Positions 52,721 through 61,855 of a stretch of DNA of 64,000 nucleotides are shown one piece after another; the first letter of the stretch is position 1; every line of letters starts with the position of its first letter. This stretch comes from Streptomyces sp. SJL17-4 (GTDB lineage: Bacteria > Actinomycetota > Actinomycetes > Streptomycetales > Streptomycetaceae), in contig NZ_CP104578.1 of the NCBI RefSeq assembly GCF_036826855.1, positions 4,561,501 to 4,625,500 on the forward strand, written 5' to 3'. The position numbers and the translations under genes were made by a program. The notes below the pieces were generated by a model that was not told where the DNA came from, ran no database searches, and was given only the letters and a program-made list of their open reading frames with translations.

Positions 52721-53590
52721 ATGCCGGACCCCGCCGCGCGCGATGCCGCCGAAGAGTCGTCGGCCTTCTCGCACCCGGCCGTCCCCCCGGACGTCTCCGC
52801 CGCGTACGGCGACCACCCGGACCAGGTGATCGACTTCTACGCCCCGCGCGGCGGACGGACCCGGGCGCCGCTCGTCGTCGCCCTGCACGGCGGGGCGTGG
52901 CGGGCACCGTACGACCGGCAGCACCTGACCCCGTTCGTGGACTTCCTGGCCCGGCGCGGCTTCGCCGTGGCGAACGTCGAGTACCGGCGCGGCAGCGGCA
53001 TCCCCCGGCAGGGTGGTGCCACCCCGGTCGCCGGGCGCTGGCCCGAGACCTTCGACGACGTGGCGGCCGCGCTCGACGCCCTGCCCGAACTCGCCGCCGT
53101 CCACCTGCCGCAGGCCGACACCGGCCGGATCGTGCTCACCGGCCACTCGGCGGGCGGCCAGCTCGCCCTCTGGGCCGCCGCCCGGCACGTGCTGCCCGTC
53201 GGCTCCCCGTGGCGGCTGCCCGCCCCGCCCGCGCTGCGCGGGGTCGTCGCCCTCGCCCCGATCGCCCACTTCGGCCGGTCGGTCGAGCTGGGGGTGTGCG
53301 GCGGCGCGGTCACCGAACTGCTCGGCGGCCCGTCCTCGTACGAGGAGCGGGCGGCCCACACCGACCCCTCGGTACTGCTGCCGACCGGGATCGCGACCAC
53401 CGTCGTCCAGGGCCGTACGGACGTCGACGTGCCGTACACCGTCGCCGACGCCTACGCCGAGGCGGCAGCGAAGGCGGGCGAGACGGTCGGCGTGACGCTC
53501 CTGGAGGAGGTCGGTCACTTCCCGCTGATCGACCCGGCGGCGGACGCGTGCGCGGTGGTGGCGGAGGAGATCGCCCAGCTGGCCTGGTGA
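52721..53590 (+). CDS. Alpha/beta-hydrolase, probable kynurenine formamidase
   Basis: 289 aa. The HGGxW motif (ALHGGAWR) of arylformamidases is present, with nucleophile GHSAGGQ, the acid in GRTDVDVPY and the His in EVGHFPL. Kynurenine formamidases of the alpha/beta-hydrolase type carry just this HGGxW element, and the gene follows kynA-kynU, so it probably removes the formyl group from N-formylkynurenine. Broad esterase activity remains possible. GAGAGG lies before the ATG at 52721, about 136 nt after kynU. Confidence 0.85.
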   Translation: MPDPAARDAAEESSAFSHPAVPPDVSAAYGDHPDQVIDFYAPRGGRTRAPLVVALHGGAWRAPYDRQHLTPFVDFLARRGFAVANVEYRRGSGIPRQGGATPVAGRWPETFDDVAAALDALPELAAVHLPQADTGRIVLTGHSAGGQLALWAAARHVLPVGSPWRLPAPPALRGVVALAPIAHFGRSVELGVCGGAVTELLGGPSSYEERAAHTDPSVLLPTGIATTVVQGRTDVDVPYTVADAYAEAAAKAGETVGVTLLEEVGHFPLIDPAADACAVVAEEIAQLAW

Positions 53591-53698
53591 CGAGCCGGGT
53601 GACGACCTGACGTTCGTTTCCCGTACAACCACTTGATCCGGTCGCGAGTCTGATCGGGCACGGCACGTCCGTGCCCGCTCTTCTCGTGGGGGTTCACC

Positions 53699-55930
53699 TT
53701 GCAGTTCCGCTCCACCGGTACCCGTTCCACCCGTCTCGCCGCCGCCGTCACGGCGGTCCTCGCCGTCACGGCCCTCGGTGCCGGCACCCTGGCCACCGCG
53801 CCGACCGCCTTCGCGGCCACCCCGGCCGCCGTGACGGCCCCGGCCGCCCAGGACGACGCCGTCCTCCCCGTCTACCCGGAGGGCATGGACCTGGGGGGCC
53901 TGGGCACCTCCGGCTTCCTCGCCCACTCCCTCGGCCACGACGGCTCCCGGAAGCTGCTGTGGACGCCGTACGACGGCGGCGCCGCGACCTCGCTCCAGGT
54001 GCCCGAGGACGGCGGCTGGACCATGGGAGCCGGCGACGTGGTCGTCCTCGGCGACGACAACTGGTCCGCCCAGATGCGTTCGATCACCCTGCGGAACATG
54101 GCCACCCCCTCCGCCCCGGGCGTCGACATCGACCTCGGCGCGCTCGACGGCAACTACGTGGCCGTCCTCAGCCCGACGAGCGTGCTCGCGCAGCTGACGA
54201 ACGCGGTCGGCCAGGCCGAACTGCACGTCGTGACCAAGGACGGCACCACGACGACCCACCGCAAGATCTCGGGCCTGCCCGCGAACGCCACCGACTACTT
54301 CGGCTCGAACGCCCACGACGGCTCCGTCCTCGTCGGGTACGAGACCGGCCCGGAGTTCGAACGGACCGGTGGCCGGGCCCTGATCGACGTGGCGGCCGGC
54401 ACGGCCACCACGACGTACGCCTCCCCCGAGTCCGGATACGGTTTCGGCGGCCTGGAGTTCTCCGCCTCCCACGTGACCTGGTTCGCCAACGAGGCCGGCA
54501 CCGGTGACTACATCGCGTCCGTCGACCGCGCGACCGGGGAGGAGAAGCGGACCGTCCTGGGCGCCCACGACGGCGAGTGGTACTCCACGCTCGTCGGCGA
54601 CTGGCTGGTGTACGGCAACCCCACGACGCCCGTCCGGGCCGTCTCCCTCGCCACCGGCGAGGTCCGGCAGCTCATGGACTCCGGTTCGACCGCGGGCAGC
54701 CCCGGCGACGGCACCGCAGTGGTGCACGGCGCGACGGCCGCCGACGGCAAGGGGCTGTTCCGGATCGAGCTCGCGGAGGACGGCACCCCGAAGGCCACCA
54801 AGGTGGCCGACGAGGCCCCGCTGGTCGACCTGAAGATCGAGCAGGTCCACGTCCCCGACCGGGTGAACCTCGACCAGACCGGCGGCGAGGTGACGCTGGG
54901 GTGGACCCTGTCGCACCGCGAGGCCTACGTGGACGTCACGCTGACGCACATGGTCACGGAGAAGGAGTACCGCACCCGCGTGTACGCCCCCGCCGAGGGC
55001 AACCGCTTCTCCTTCAGCTGGGACGGCGTCCTCGACGGGGCGGACGCGCCGAACGGCTCGTACGCGGTGATGGCAGAGGCCGTGCTGCTCGACGGCACCG
55101 GCGAACCGGTCCACCAGGGCTGGCGCATGGACGTCGTCCGCACGATCAACACGCACGACTTCACCAACAACGGCTCCACCGACGTCCTCGCCCGTGACGC
55201 CTCCGGCGTGCTGTGGCGCGACGACCTGCGGGACCGGTCCGCGGACGGCCACGTCGAGACCGCCGGGCGCACCCGGATCGGCGCCGGGTGGAACACGTAC
55301 AAGCAGATCGAGGCCGTCGGCGACCTCGCGGGCAACGAGGTCGCCGACCTCGTCGCCCTCGACGGCTCGGGCGTGCTCTGGCACTACCTCGGCAAGGGCT
55401 ACGGCACCTTCGACACCAGGGTGAGGATCGGCGGCGGCTGGGGCGTCTACAACAAGCTGACCGGCGGCTCGGACCTCGACGGCGACGGCCGCACCGACCT
55501 CCTCGCCACGGACGCCTCCGGCGTGCTGTGGTTCTACAAGGGCACGGGCGACGCCGTGAAGCCGTTCGCGACCCGCGCCCGCGTCGGCGGCGGCTGGGGC
55601 GTCTACAACCAGCTCACCGCCGTCGGCAACATCGCCGGCACGGCCGCCGGGGACCTCGTCGCCCGCGACACCGCCGGCGTCCTCTGGCTCTACCAGGGCA
55701 ACGGGAACGGCAACTTCACCACGCGCGTGCGGGTCGGCGGCGGCTGGGGCGCCTTCTCCCAGCTCGTGGGCGCCGGAGACGTCGACTCCGACGGCCGCCC
55801 CGACCTGATCGCGTATGGAGCGGGCGGCACGTACGTCTACCGCTCCACGGGCTCCGCCCTCACCCCGTTCAGCCGTCGGACGACGGACCTGTACGCGGGA
55901 GAGGGAACCAAGTTCAACAGCGTCGCCTGA
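53699..55930 (+). CDS. Secreted VCBS/FG-GAP repeat protein
   Basis: 743 aa. Signal peptide with AFAA cleavage (about 1-40), a ~440-residue N-terminal beta-propeller-like region, and about five C-terminal repeats of ~50 residues (LDGDGRTDLLATDASGVLWFYKG; also DLVARDTAGVLWLYQG) of the VCBS type that bind calcium in related proteins. Often such proteins attach to carbohydrate or other cells; target unknown. TTG start at 53699, preceded by GTGGGGG. The gene end is tandemly duplicated (55920-55954). Confidence 0.85.
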   Translation: MQFRSTGTRSTRLAAAVTAVLAVTALGAGTLATAPTAFAATPAAVTAPAAQDDAVLPVYPEGMDLGGLGTSGFLAHSLGHDGSRKLLWTPYDGGAATSLQVPEDGGWTMGAGDVVVLGDDNWSAQMRSITLRNMATPSAPGVDIDLGALDGNYVAVLSPTSVLAQLTNAVGQAELHVVTKDGTTTTHRKISGLPANATDYFGSNAHDGSVLVGYETGPEFERTGGRALIDVAAGTATTTYASPESGYGFGGLEFSASHVTWFANEAGTGDYIASVDRATGEEKRTVLGAHDGEWYSTLVGDWLVYGNPTTPVRAVSLATGEVRQLMDSGSTAGSPGDGTAVVHGATAADGKGLFRIELAEDGTPKATKVADEAPLVDLKIEQVHVPDRVNLDQTGGEVTLGWTLSHREAYVDVTLTHMVTEKEYRTRVYAPAEGNRFSFSWDGVLDGADAPNGSYAVMAEAVLLDGTGEPVHQGWRMDVVRTINTHDFTNNGSTDVLARDASGVLWRDDLRDRSADGHVETAGRTRIGAGWNTYKQIEAVGDLAGNEVADLVALDGSGVLWHYLGKGYGTFDTRVRIGGGWGVYNKLTGGSDLDGDGRTDLLATDASGVLWFYKGTGDAVKPFATRARVGGGWGVYNQLTAVGNIAGTAAGDLVARDTAGVLWLYQGNGNGNFTTRVRVGGGWGAFSQLVGAGDVDSDGRPDLIAYGAGGTYVYRSTGSALTPFSRRTTDLYAGEGTKFNSVA

Positions 55931-55954
55931 GGACTCGGCGTCGCCTGAGGACTC
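55920..55954 (+). repeat. 17-mer tandem duplication with stop codon
   Basis: GCGTCGCCTGAGGACTC occurs at 55920 and again at 55938. Each copy contains GCC TGA, the last codon and stop of the VCBS gene. Confidence 0.85.
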
Positions 55955-56022
55955 TCCTAGTCCTCAAGGGGGACCCGGAAGGATCCGCATCGAGCGGGAC
56001 GACCGGGTCTCCCGTCCCCCCG

Positions 56023-56028
56023 TACCGT
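56023..56028 (+). promoter_or_regulatory. -10 hexamer of the leaderless kinase gene
   Basis: TACCGT ends 6 nt before the GTG start of the histidine kinase; no Shine-Dalgarno sequence. Confidence 0.5.
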
Positions 56029-56034
56029 TTCCGT

Positions 56035-57348
56035 GTGACCCAGACACAGACCCCCGAGACGAGCCGCAGCCCCGAGATCCGCCTGGCGCAGGTGGCCCTC
56101 GGCGGCCTGCGCCAGGAACTCTTCCACGACGCCTTCGCCTACCGGCCGCTGCCGCGCATGGACGTGGAGAGCAGGCCCCTGCGCTTCCTGCCGCGGCGGA
56201 TACGCGTGTACGCGGGGTTGCTGCCGCACGCGGTCGTCGCCTTCATGGCGATGATCGTCTTCATCATCGGGATGGAGCGCTACCACGGCGCCATCGGCCC
56301 GATCGGGCTCGCGGCCGGCCTGGCGCCGGCCACGATCGTGCTGCTCACCCTGATCAGGCCGGTCCTCGCCTTCTGGGCCTCGATCGGCACGACGCCGTTC
56401 ATCGGGTACATCGCAGGTTTCGGGACCGGCTGGCCCTGGGCGGCGAACTCCTTCGCCGCCCACCTCGTGGTCCTCGCCGTGGTGGCCGCCCGCACCCGGC
56501 CCCGCACCGCCGTGTGGATGTGGATCGGGACGGCCGGCTACGCGCTCTTCGCCGAGATGTTCCTCGGGATGGGTGGCGGCACCGACGCCCTCCCGATGCT
56601 GTTCGTCTCGGCCATGGTCCTGCTCACCGTCACCGTCTTCCAGGTCCGCCGCCAGGCCGACCGCGAGGTCACCGCCCAGCAGACCGTCACCGCCCAGGAG
56701 CGCTCCAAGCGGACCCTCCTGGAGGAGCGCACCACCATCGCCCGCGAGCTGCACGACGTCGTCGCCCACCACATGTCGGTGGTCGCCATCCAGGCCGAGG
56801 CCGCCCCGTACCGGGTCGAGAACCCGCCGCCGGAGCTGGAGCAGGCCTTCCTCACCATCCGCGAGAACGCCGTCGCCGCGCTCACCGAGCTGCGCCGCAT
56901 CCTCGGTGTCGTCCGCGCCGAGGACTACGAGGCCCCCGACGCCCCGCAGCCGACCCTCGCCGACCTCGACGCGCTCGTCCGCAACGTCCAGGAGGCCGGG
57001 CTCGTCGTCGAGAAGACCGTGACCGGCGCCGTACGCGAGCTGCCGCAGGGCGTGGAGCTCTCCGCGTACCGGATCGTCCAGGAGGCCCTGTCGAACGTGC
57101 TGCGGCACGCGCCCGGCGCGGCCGCGAAGGTCGAGGTCAGCTACGTCCTCGGCGGTCTGGGCCTGCGCATCGCCAACGGACCGGCGCGCGGACTGGTCAA
57201 GCCCTCCCCGGGCGCCGGCCACGGCATCACCGGCATGCGGGAGCGTGTGACGATGCTCGGTGGGGAGATGACCGCCGAGGTCACCGAGGACGGTGGCTAC
57301 GAGGTCGCGGCCTTCGTCCCCGTGAGCCGTGAGGAGAGTGACCAGTGA
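56035..57348 (+). CDS. Sensor histidine kinase, HisKA_3 class
   Basis: 437 aa. About five membrane helices (70-215) after a ~60-residue N-terminal cytosolic stretch, then HisKA_3 with the phospho-acceptor His in RELHDVVAHHM and a HATPase with ALSNVLRHA and GHGITGMRERV. It has the same architecture as the kinase at 4786 but low sequence likeness in the membrane part. GTG start, probably leaderless. The regulator's GTG overlaps its stop (GTGA). Confidence 0.94.
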   Translation: MTQTQTPETSRSPEIRLAQVALGGLRQELFHDAFAYRPLPRMDVESRPLRFLPRRIRVYAGLLPHAVVAFMAMIVFIIGMERYHGAIGPIGLAAGLAPATIVLLTLIRPVLAFWASIGTTPFIGYIAGFGTGWPWAANSFAAHLVVLAVVAARTRPRTAVWMWIGTAGYALFAEMFLGMGGGTDALPMLFVSAMVLLTVTVFQVRRQADREVTAQQTVTAQERSKRTLLEERTTIARELHDVVAHHMSVVAIQAEAAPYRVENPPPELEQAFLTIRENAVAALTELRRILGVVRAEDYEAPDAPQPTLADLDALVRNVQEAGLVVEKTVTGAVRELPQGVELSAYRIVQEALSNVLRHAPGAAAKVEVSYVLGGLGLRIANGPARGLVKPSPGAGHGITGMRERVTMLGGEMTAEVTEDGGYEVAAFVPVSREESDQ

Positions 57349-58007
57349 TCCGCGTGCTGATCGTCGACGACCAGATGATGGTCCGCGAGGGCTTCTCGGT
57401 GCTGCTCGGCGCGATGCCGGACATCGAGGTCGTCGGCGAGGCCGTCAACGGCCGGGAGGCCGTCGCCCAGGTCGCCGCCCTCCATCCCGACGTGGTCCTC
57501 ATGGACATCCGGATGCCCGAGCTGAACGGCATCGACGCCACCCGGGAGATCGTCGCCGCCGACGCCGACGCGAAGGTGCTCGTCCTGACCACCTTCGACC
57601 TCGACGAGTACGTCTACCAGGCGCTGCGCGCCGGGGCCTCCGGCTTCCTGCTCAAGGACGCCTCCGCCCGGCAGCTCGCGGACGGGGTGCGGGTCGTCGC
57701 GGCCGGCGAGGCGCTGCTCGCGCCGACCGTCACCAAGCGGCTGATCACCGAATTCGCGAAGGCGCCGGGGAGCTCTCCGCGCCCGCCGGCGATGGCGCAG
57801 ATAGGGGAGCTGACGGAGCGGGAGACGGAGGTCCTGGTGCTCATCGCGCAGGGCCTGTCGAACTCCGAGATCGCCGAGCACCTCGTCGTCGCCGAGTCGA
57901 CGATCAAGACGCATGTGAGCCGCATCCTGGTGAAGCTGGGGCTGCGCGACCGGACGCAGGCGGCGGTGTTCGCGTACGAGGCGGGTCTGGTGCGGGTCGG
58001 CGGGTAG
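57345..58007 (+). CDS. NarL/LuxR-type response regulator
   Basis: 220 aa. Receiver domain with phospho-acceptor in VVLMDIRMPELNG, Thr of VLVLTTFD and Lys in SGFLLKDA; a C-terminal LuxR-type helix-turn-helix (LTERETEVLVLIAQGLSNSE, STIKTHVSRILVKLGL). Close paralogue of the regulator at 4067-4789. Coupled to the kinase through a GTGA overlap. Its 3' end including the stop is duplicated downstream. Confidence 0.95.
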   Translation: MIRVLIVDDQMMVREGFSVLLGAMPDIEVVGEAVNGREAVAQVAALHPDVVLMDIRMPELNGIDATREIVAADADAKVLVLTTFDLDEYVYQALRAGASGFLLKDASARQLADGVRVVAAGEALLAPTVTKRLITEFAKAPGSSPRPPAMAQIGELTERETEVLVLIAQGLSNSEIAEHLVVAESTIKTHVSRILVKLGLRDRTQAAVFAYEAGLVRVGG

Positions 58008-58035
58008 TGCGGGTCCGGTGCGGGTCGGGGGGTAG
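57989..58035 (+). repeat. 19-mer duplication with stop codon, response-regulator 3' end
   Basis: GGTGCGGGTCGGCGGGTAG (57989-58007) recurs with one mismatch at 58017-58035. Each copy holds the TAG stop. A second short repeat (CCTCCAGGC(A/G)GTAGT) follows at 58039-58078. Confidence 0.8.
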
Positions 58036-58075
58036 GACCTCCAGGCAGTAGTGGGGCAGGGCCTCCAGGCGGTAG

Positions 58076-58081
58076 TAGCGT
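58076..58081 (+). promoter_or_regulatory. -10 hexamer of the leaderless P450 gene
   Basis: TAGCGT ends 6 nt before the ATG; no Shine-Dalgarno sequence. Confidence 0.45.
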
Positions 58082-58087
58082 CCGGTC

Positions 58088-59275
58088 ATGGACGTTGCCT
58101 TCGACCCCTGGTCCCCGGAGTTCGTCGCCGATCCCTACCCCGCCTACGCCGAGTTGCGCGCCACCGGCCGCGCCCACTGGTACGGGCGGACGCAGCAGTG
58201 GCTGATCCCGCACCACGAGGACGTGTCGGCGCTCCTCCGGGACCGGCGGCTCGGGCGGACGTACACCCACCGCTTCACCCACGAGGAGTTCGGCCGGGAG
58301 GCGCCGCCGGCGGCGTACGAGCCCTTCCACACGCTCAACGACCACGGGCTGCTCGATCTGGAGGCGGCCGACCACACCCGGATCCGGCGGCTCGTGTCGA
58401 AGGCCTTCACCCCGAGGACGGTGGAGCGCCTGGCGCCGACGGTACGCCGCCTCGCCGCCGATCTGGTGGGGGATCTGGTGGCGGCGGGCGGCGGCGACCT
58501 GCTCGCCTCGGTCGCCGAACCCCTCCCCGTCGCGGTGATCGCCGAGATGCTCGGCGTCCCCGAGGACGACGAGGAGCGGGGGCGGCTGCGGCCCTGGTCG
58601 GCGGCGATCTGCGGGATGTTCGAGCTGAACCCCTCGGAGGAGACGGCCCGGCGGGCGGTCGAGGCCTCCGTCGAGTTCTCGGACTATCTGCGGGAGCTGA
58701 TCGCGCGGCGGCGGAAGAGCCCGGGGGACGATCTGATCTCGGCGCTCATCGGGGTGGAGGAGCTGACGGAGCAGGAGATGATCTCCACCTGCGTCCTGCT
58801 CCTGAACGCGGGCCACGAGGCCACCGTGAACACGACGGTCAACGGCTGGTGGACCCTGCTGAAGCACGACGTCCGTCCGGATCCCGAAAAGTTGTCCACA
58901 GCTGTGGAAGAACTTCTGCGCTACGACACCCCGCTCCAGATGTTCGAGCGCTGGGTCCTCGACGACATCGAGATCGGCGGCCAGGTCATCCCGCGCCGCT
59001 CCGAGGTCGCCCTCCTCTTCGGCTCCGCCAACCGCGACCCGGCCCGCTTCGGCCCCACGGCCGACGAGCTCGACCTCACCCGCGCCGACAACCCCCACAT
59101 CACCTTCGGCGCGGGCATCCACTACTGCCTGGGCGCCCCGCTGGCCCGCCTCGAACTGGAGGCCGTCTTCGGCGAGTTGCTCCGCCGCGCGCCGGGCCTG
59201 CGGCTCGCGGTGGAGCCCGTGTGGAAGCCGGGATACGTGATCCGGGGCTTCGAGGAGCTGCTCGTGGAGCTGTGA
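58088..59275 (+). CDS. Cytochrome P450 (CYP)
   Basis: 395 aa soluble bacterial P450. I-helix LLNAGHEATVNT with Glu-Ala-Thr in place of the more common Asp/Glu-Thr pair, ExxR in EELLRYD, and the haem loop FGAGIHYCLGAPLARLE with the Cys ligand. It would oxidise a small organic substrate using a ferredoxin; no ferredoxin gene is adjacent. Full length. The family number cannot be given from sequence reading alone. Confidence 0.95.
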   Translation: MDVAFDPWSPEFVADPYPAYAELRATGRAHWYGRTQQWLIPHHEDVSALLRDRRLGRTYTHRFTHEEFGREAPPAAYEPFHTLNDHGLLDLEAADHTRIRRLVSKAFTPRTVERLAPTVRRLAADLVGDLVAAGGGDLLASVAEPLPVAVIAEMLGVPEDDEERGRLRPWSAAICGMFELNPSEETARRAVEASVEFSDYLRELIARRRKSPGDDLISALIGVEELTEQEMISTCVLLLNAGHEATVNTTVNGWWTLLKHDVRPDPEKLSTAVEELLRYDTPLQMFERWVLDDIEIGGQVIPRRSEVALLFGSANRDPARFGPTADELDLTRADNPHITFGAGIHYCLGAPLARLELEAVFGELLRRAPGLRLAVEPVWKPGYVIRGFEELLVEL

Positions 59276-59303
59276 GCACTGCTGCTCTACAAAGCAGCAG
59301 TGC

Positions 59304-60878
59304 TCAGCTCACCATGTCCCGCCGCCGCAGACCCGTCAGGCCCGCCGCCACGAGCGCCGCCGCCAGGGCCGTCAGTGCCAGGACCGGCGTCCAGGCCGTC
59401 TCCGGGCCGGGGAGCTTCGGGAGGTGGCCGAAGGGGGAGAGGTTCAGGGCCGCCTGCGGGAGGTCGAGCGCCGGGCCGATCCAGCCGAGGGCCAGACAGA
59501 GACCGGCCGCGCCCCACGCGGCGGTCGCGGCCTTCGGGGCGGCGCCCCAGAGGAGGACCGCGAGGCCGGCGAGTGTCCACACCGCCGGGAGCTGGGCGAG
59601 CGAGGCGCCCAGGATCGGGCCGAGGTCGTGCCCGTACGCGAGGGCGAGACCGAGTCCGCTCAGGGCGAGGATCAGGGCCGAGCCACCGAAGGCGATCAGC
59701 AGGTGTCCGGCCGCCCAGCGGAGCCGGCCGAGGGCGTTCGCGAGGAGCGGTTCGGCGCGGCCCGAGGTCTCCTCGCCGTGCGGCCGCAGCACCGAGCCGA
59801 CCGCGAACAGGGCCGCGACCATCCCGAAGAGGGACACCATGGTGGCGAGGAAGGCGTCGGTGAGGGCGCTCTGGCCGCCCATCCGCTCGAAGATCTGCCG
59901 GGCCTGTTCGTTGTCGCCGACGATGTCGGCCGCGCCGTCGACCATCCCGCCGAAGACGAGCCCGCCGAGCAGGAAGCCCAGCGACCAGCCGAGGAGCGTG
60001 CCGCGCTGGAGCCGCCAGGCGAGCGCGCCCGCCGTCGCCAGCCGCCCCTCCGCCGGGCCCGGCCGGGTCGCGAGGAAGCTCGCGCCGACGTCCCGGCGGC
60101 CGGTCAGCGCGTACGCCGCCGCCGTCTGGACCAGGACCGCCGCCGCGATCAGGAGCAGCACCCACCAGCGTTCACCGGCGAAGGCGCGGACGTTCTCGGC
60201 CCAGCCGATCGGCGACAGCCAGGTCAGGACACCGCCGCCGTCCGCCGTCCCGGAGTCCCCGGCCGCCCGCAGGGCGAACGCGAGGCCGACGGCGGCCCCC
60301 GCCAGGCCCTTCGCGAGCCGCGCGCTCTCCGTCAGCTGGGCGGCGAGCGCGGCCGTGGTCGCGAAGACCATGCCGGTGCCGCCGATCGCCAGGCCGAGGG
60401 CGAGCGCCCCGGCCGCGCCCTGCCCGGCGAGCCCGGCGGTGACGATGAGGGCGACGGCGGCGTTGACGACGAGGGCGGCGAGGAGGGCGGCGGTGAGCGG
60501 GGCCCGGCGGCCGACCGCACCGGCGGAGAGCATCTCCTGGCGGCCGGTCTCCTCCTCCTCGCGGGTGTGCCGGACGACGACGATCAGGCTCGCGACGGCG
60601 GCGAGGATGGCGGCGAAGGTGCCGAACCGCCAGGCGACGAGCCCGCCGAGGGAGTCGTCGAAGACCGGCCCGTAGAGGGCGCGCATCGAGCTGTTGGCGG
60701 TCATGGAGGCGGCGAGCTCGGCGCGTTCGGCGGCCGTGCCGTAGAGCCCTTCGAGCGAGCCGACACCGCTGGCGACCATGCCGCCGGTGACGAGCGCCCA
60801 GACCGGGATCATCAGCCGGTCGCGGCGGAGGGCGAGCCGGGTGAGGATGCCGGTGCCGGCGAGGCTGACGGTGCTCAT
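59304..60878 (-). CDS. ABC exporter permease, two-domain type
   Basis: 524 aa with about twelve membrane helices in two halves. It matches the actinobacterial ABC-2-like exporter permeases (starts near [20 protein letters not shown], internal [21 protein letters not shown] and [22 protein letters not shown], the latter two being similar loops). Likely exports a drug or lipid. Its ATG overlaps the stop of the ATPase gene (ATGA), so the two subunits are made together. Divergent MarR-type regulator upstream. Confidence 0.92.
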   Translation of the reverse strand: MSTVSLAGTGILTRLALRRDRLMIPVWALVTGGMVASGVGSLEGLYGTAAERAELAASMTANSSMRALYGPVFDDSLGGLVAWRFGTFAAILAAVASLIVVVRHTREEEETGRQEMLSAGAVGRRAPLTAALLAALVVNAAVALIVTAGLAGQGAAGALALGLAIGGTGMVFATTAALAAQLTESARLAKGLAGAAVGLAFALRAAGDSGTADGGGVLTWLSPIGWAENVRAFAGERWWVLLLIAAAVLVQTAAAYALTGRRDVGASFLATRPGPAEGRLATAGALAWRLQRGTLLGWSLGFLLGGLVFGGMVDGAADIVGDNEQARQIFERMGGQSALTDAFLATMVSLFGMVAALFAVGSVLRPHGEETSGRAEPLLANALGRLRWAAGHLLIAFGGSALILALSGLGLALAYGHDLGPILGASLAQLPAVWTLAGLAVLLWGAAPKAATAAWGAAGLCLALGWIGPALDLPQAALNLSPFGHLPKLPGPETAWTPVLALTALAAALVAAGLTGLRRRDMVS

Positions 60879-61771
60879 GACGTGGCCACCTCGTCCGCGT
60901 AGTGGCGGAGGAACAGCTCCTCCAGGGTGGGCGGGGTGCTGGTGAGGCTCCGTACGCCCGAGGTGGTCAGGGAGCGCAGGACGGCGTCGAGCTTGTCGGT
61001 GTCGACCTGGAGCTTGACCCGGTGGCCGACGACGTCGAGGTCGTGGACGCCGGGGAGGTGGGCGAGGCCGTTGGGCGCGGCGGCGAGTTCGGCGGTGACG
61101 CTGGTACGGGTCAGGTGCCGCAGCTCGGCGAGCGAACCGGACTCCACGGTCCGGCCCTTGCGGACGATGCTGACCCGGTCGCAGAGGGTCTCGACCTCGC
61201 TGAGGATGTGGCTGGAGAGGAGCACGGTCCGGCCCCGGTCGCGGGCCTCCTCGACGCAGCTCTGGAAGACCTCCTCCATCAGCGGGTCGAGACCGCTGGT
61301 GGGCTCGTCGAGGACGAGCAGGTCGACGTCGGAGGCGAAGGCGGCGACGAGGGCGACCTTCTGCCGGTTGCCCTTGGAGTAGGTGCGGCCCTTCTTGGTG
61401 GGGTCGAGCTCGAAGCGCTCGATCAGCTCGGCGCGCTTCGCCCGGTCGAGGCCTCCCCGGAGCCTCCCGTACAGGTCGATGACCTCTCCGCCGGAGAGGT
61501 TGCGCCACAGGGTCACGTCGCCGGGGACGTACGCGATCCGGCGGTGCAGCTCGACGGCGTCCCGCCAGGGGTCCCTGCCGAGCAGCCCGACACCGCCGGA
61601 GTCGGCGCGGAGGAGGCCGAGGAGGACCCGGATGGTGGTGGACTTGCCGGCGCCGTTGGGGCCGAGGAAGCCGTGGACCTCGCCGGTCTCGACGGCGAGG
61701 TCGAGGCCGTCGAGCGCGTGGGTACGCCCGAAGGACTTGTGCAGTCCGACGACGCTGATTGCCTTCGTCAT
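60875..61771 (-). CDS. ABC exporter ATP-binding protein
   Basis: 298 aa. Walker [11 protein letters not shown]-loop YVPGDVTLW, a degenerate signature ([11 protein letters not shown] where LSGGQ is usual; typical of this exporter group), Walker [14 protein letters not shown] and switch His in [10 protein letters not shown]-terminal ~80 residues form a DUF4162-like domain. Powers the permease encoded after it. TACGTT ends 7 nt before the ATG and no ribosome-binding site is present, so the operon is probably leaderless. Confidence 0.95.
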   Translation of the reverse strand: MTKAISVVGLHKSFGRTHALDGLDLAVETGEVHGFLGPNGAGKSTTIRVLLGLLRADSGGVGLLGRDPWRDAVELHRRIAYVPGDVTLWRNLSGGEVIDLYGRLRGGLDRAKRAELIERFELDPTKKGRTYSKGNRQKVALVAAFASDVDLLVLDEPTSGLDPLMEEVFQSCVEEARDRGRTVLLSSHILSEVETLCDRVSIVRKGRTVESGSLAELRHLTRTSVTAELAAAPNGLAHLPGVHDLDVVGHRVKLQVDTDKLDAVLRSLTTSGVRSLTSTPPTLEELFLRHYADEVATS

Positions 61772-61778
61772 GCTTCAG

Positions 61779-61807
61779 AACGTACGCTCATTTCACAAAG
61801 TTGTGAA
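61779..61807 (-). promoter_or_regulatory. Promoter and operator between ABC exporter and MarR-type gene
   Basis: On the minus strand TTCACA (61802-61807) and TACGTT (61779-61784) are 17 nt apart, a plausible promoter. TTCACAA-AG-TTGTGAA (61792-61807) is a perfect inverted repeat covering the -35 and spacer. The divergent regulator is the obvious candidate to bind it. Confidence 0.7.
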
Positions 61808-61855
61808 GTTAAGGAAACGTATAAAGTTGGAGCGGCGGAGCGAACCAGGGAGACG

